A DNA stretch of 13,274 nucleotides from NCBI GenBank assembly GCA_007135435.1, contig SLIW01000547.1, positions 1 to 13,274 on the forward strand, given 5' to 3'. Source of the DNA: Natronomonas sp. (GTDB lineage: Archaea; Halobacteriota; Halobacteria; Halobacteriales; Haloarculaceae). How positions within the stretch are numbered: the stretch's first letter is position 1; every line of letters begins with the position of its first letter. Of this stretch, positions 11,570 through 13,274 are shown in pieces. Under the pieces are notes generated by a model, which was given only the letters and a program-made list of their open reading frames with translations, did no database searches and was not told where the DNA came from. The translations under genes were made by a program, and so were the position numbers.

Positions 11570-12994
11570 ATGGTCGTCGGAGACATCTCGACAGGGACGG
11601 ACGTACTGGTGATCGGCGGCGGGCCGGGCGGCTACGTGGCCGCCATCCGCGCCGGACAGCTCGACGTGGACGTCACGCTCGTGGAGAAGGACAACTACGG
11701 CGGCGTCTGTCTGAACCGCGGGTGCATCCCCTCGAAGGCGCTCATCCACGCGACGGACGTGGCCCACCACGCCAGGGAGGCCGAGGAGATGGGGGTCCAC
11801 GCAGACCCCGCGGTGGACCTCCAGGGGATGGTCGGCTGGAAGGACGGCATCGTCGACCGGCTGACCGGGGGCGTCGAGCAGCTGTGCAAGGCCAACGGCG
11901 TCAACCTCGTCCCGGGGACGGCGGAGTTCGCCGACGAGCACACCGCCCGGGTGGCCCACGGCGGCGAGGGCCAGGGCGCGGAATCCATCGAGTTCGAGCA
12001 CGCCGTGATCGCCACCGGGAGCCGGCCCATCGAGCTGCCGGGCTTCGAGTTCGACGGCGAGCGGATCCTCTCGTCGGCGGAGGCGCTCGACCTCGAGGCC
12101 GTCCCGGAGTCGCTGCTGGTCGTGGGCGCGGGGTACATCGGGATGGAGCTGTCGACCGTCTTCGCCAAGCTCGGCACCGAGGTCACGGTCGTCGAGATGC
12201 TCGACGACGTCCTGCCGGGCTACGAGGACGACGTCGCGGAGGTCGTCCGCGAGCGCGCCGAGTCGCTGGGCATCTCGTTCAGCTTCGGCGAGGCCGCCCA
12301 GGGGTGGGAGGACACCGGCTCTGACGCCTTCGTCACCACCGAGGACGAGGACGGCGAGACCCACGAGTACACCGCCGAGAAGGTACTCGTCGCCGTCGGC
12401 CGCCGACCGGTCACCGACACGGTCAACCTGGAGGCGATCGGTCTCGAGCCGAACGAGGACGGCTTCCTCGAGACCGACCACCAGGCCCGGACCGACGTCG
12501 AGCACGTCTTCGCGGTCGGCGACGTCGCCGGCGAGCCGATGCTCGCCCACAAGGCGTACCGGGAGGGCCACGTCGCCGCCGACGTCATCGCCGGCGAGCC
12601 AGCCGCCCTGGACCACCAGGCAGTGCCCGCGGCGGTCTTCACCGACCCGGAGATCGGCACCGTCGGGATGACCGCCGAGGAGGCGGAGGCGGAGGGATTC
12701 GATCCCCTCGTCGGCGAGATGCCGATGCGCGCCTCCGGGCGAGCGCTCACCCTCGGCGAGCGCGACGGGTTCGTCCGGATCGTCGCCGACGCCGACTCCG
12801 AGTTCATTCTCGGCGCGCAGATCGTCGGTCCGGAGGCGTCCGAGCTGATCGCCGAGGTCGGCCTCGCCATCGAGATGGGCGCCCAGCTCGAGGACGTCGC
12901 GGCGACCATTCACACCCACCCCACGCTCTCGGAGGCGGTCGCCGAGGCGGCGGCGAACGCTCGCGGCGAGGCGACCCACACGTTGAACCGGTAG
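11570..12994 (+). CDS. lpdA: Dihydrolipoyl dehydrogenase (E3)
   Basis: This 474-aa flavoprotein oxidises dihydrolipoyl groups of 2-oxoacid dehydrogenase or glycine-cleavage complexes with NAD+. Features in order are the FAD motif GGGPGG (16-21); the redox disulfide GGVCLNRGCIPSKAL with C47 and C52; ATGSRP (148-153); the NAD motif VVGAGYIGMEL (184-194); the second FAD site FAVGDVAGEPMLAHKA (314-329); and the dimer-interface dyad HTHPTLSEA with H450 and E455. All catalytic residues are present and the length is standard. In many haloarchaea this gene sits with E1 and E2 subunits. Here it has its own promoter, and no complex subunit is beside it in the window, although genes to the right are not all visible. 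Confidence 0.96.
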   Translation: MVVGDISTGTDVLVIGGGPGGYVAAIRAGQLDVDVTLVEKDNYGGVCLNRGCIPSKALIHATDVAHHAREAEEMGVHADPAVDLQGMVGWKDGIVDRLTGGVEQLCKANGVNLVPGTAEFADEHTARVAHGGEGQGAESIEFEHAVIATGSRPIELPGFEFDGERILSSAEALDLEAVPESLLVVGAGYIGMELSTVFAKLGTEVTVVEMLDDVLPGYEDDVAEVVRERAESLGISFSFGEAAQGWEDTGSDAFVTTEDEDGETHEYTAEKVLVAVGRRPVTDTVNLEAIGLEPNEDGFLETDHQARTDVEHVFAVGDVAGEPMLAHKAYREGHVAADVIAGEPAALDHQAVPAAVFTDPEIGTVGMTAEEAEAEGFDPLVGEMPMRASGRALTLGERDGFVRIVADADSEFILGAQIVGPEASELIAEVGLAIEMGAQLEDVAATIHTHPTLSEAVAEAAANARGEATHTLNR

Positions 12995-13085
12995 GCCCTT
13001 CGCTCGGTCGGGATCGCCGGTCGTCCGGGATCGCCGGTCGGTCGGGATTACCGGTCGTCCGGGATCGCCGGACTGAGAGGGCCTA
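12992..13085. terminator. Inverted repeat joining the two convergent stop codons
   Basis: TAGGCCCT (12992-12999) begins with the lpdA stop codon. AGGGCCTA (13078-13085) is its exact complement and contains the reverse-strand stop codon of the neighbouring gene. The arms enclose the 17-bp repeat array. Either transcript could fold it, which suggests a shared bidirectional terminator or 3' stabiliser. Confidence 0.45.
13004..13071. repeat. Four 17-bp tandem units, alternating two variants
   Basis: The units are TCGGTCGGGATCGCCGG, TCGTCCGGGATCGCCGG, TCGGTCGGGATTACCGG and TCGTCCGGGATCGCCGG. This is a 34-bp dimer present twice. It lies wholly between the two convergent genes. Confidence 0.9.
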
Positions 13086-13274
13086 TACTCGATCGCCGAA
13101 CAGTCCTCCCTCGAGCGAGAACCCGCTCTCGCGGTCGGGTTCCTCTTGGCCCTCTCCGTCGCCTCCGTCTCCGTCTCCGTCTCCGCCGTCGCCATCGTCG
13201 TCATCGTCGTACTCGCCGCGACGATCGCGGAACCACCACTCGAGAAGGGCGACCCCGGCGAGCAGTGCGGCGAG
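13083..13274 (-). CDS. C-terminal end of an unidentified membrane protein (partial)
   Basis: The frame is open from the window edge to a TAG at 13083-13085, giving 63 residues. They begin with a hydrophobic segment, LAALLAGVALLEWWF, then the basic RDRRG. The tail is very acidic and Gly-rich (GEYDDDDDGDGG and GDGDGDGG blocks) and ends FSLEGGLFGDRV. A final membrane helix with a cytosolic positive flank and acidic tail is typical of haloarchaeal membrane proteins. The LLEWWFRDRR pattern recalls the ends of Bat/von Willebrand-domain membrane proteins, but that is only a guess. The gene's start lies outside the window. A long reading antisense to lpdA on this strand is in another frame and is not a gene. 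Confidence 0.7.
   Translation of the reverse strand, partial: LAALLAGVALLEWWFRDRRGEYDDDDDGDGGDGDGDGGDGEGQEEPDRESGFSLEGGLFGDRV

Noticed and set aside
11408..13204. 598-codon reverse reading antisense to lpdA
   Set aside because: It crosses the whole of lpdA and the repeats without family motifs. The true reverse gene uses another frame and stops at 13083.

Overview
The window looks like chromosomal DNA of a haloarchaeon (class Halobacteria). It is GC-rich with strong G/C third-position bias, and its proteins are very rich in Asp and Glu. Most starts carry a TATA-like box about 25-30 bases upstream of ATG or GTG, as expected for leaderless haloarchaeal transcripts. The gene set fits too: a TatCo plus double-length TatCt pair, RlmE with a C-terminal TRAM domain, and archaeal toxin-antitoxin families. 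I cannot name the genus.

Layout. (1) Positions 1-126 hold nine 14-bp tandem units that abut a tight three-gene operon: an atypical 6-pyruvoyl-tetrahydropterin synthase (PTPS)-like protein, a GT4 glycosyltransferase and a class I methyltransferase. This is probably an uncharacterised modified-pterin or small-molecule pathway. (2) Two divergent tatC genes encode TatCo and the fused 778-aa TatCt. (3) A small ribbon-helix-helix regulator, with a perfect palindrome at its own start codon, is followed without a gap by a queuosine/archaeosine-precursor transporter. The transporter converges with zero spacing on rlmE. (4) Between the rlmE start and lpdA (about 8.1-11.5 kb) lies an accessory zone: a low-GC ridA, a MazF/PemK-like toxin with a winged-helix partner, and a nucleotidyltransferase (MNT)/HEPN pair. 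(5) lpdA, four 17-bp repeats, and the 3' end of a reverse-strand membrane-protein gene close the window.

The most interesting structure is in zone 4. The 5' end of rlmE with its upstream DNA (8109-8240) is repeated, colinear and ungapped, at 9855-9986 (75 of 132 positions identical by hand count). Its coding start recurs as two 15-codon remnants, MTRRDEYYNYPSRPV and MSRTNEYHNYPSRVV, at 9834-9881 and 11285-11332. The three same-direction copies bracket two cassettes: ridA plus the MazF-like pair (1746 bp) and MNT/HEPN (1451 bp). I infer that rlmE's 5' end has acted repeatedly as an insertion or recombination site for toxin-antitoxin cassettes.

All identities and motif positions were worked out by eye; no database search was possible.
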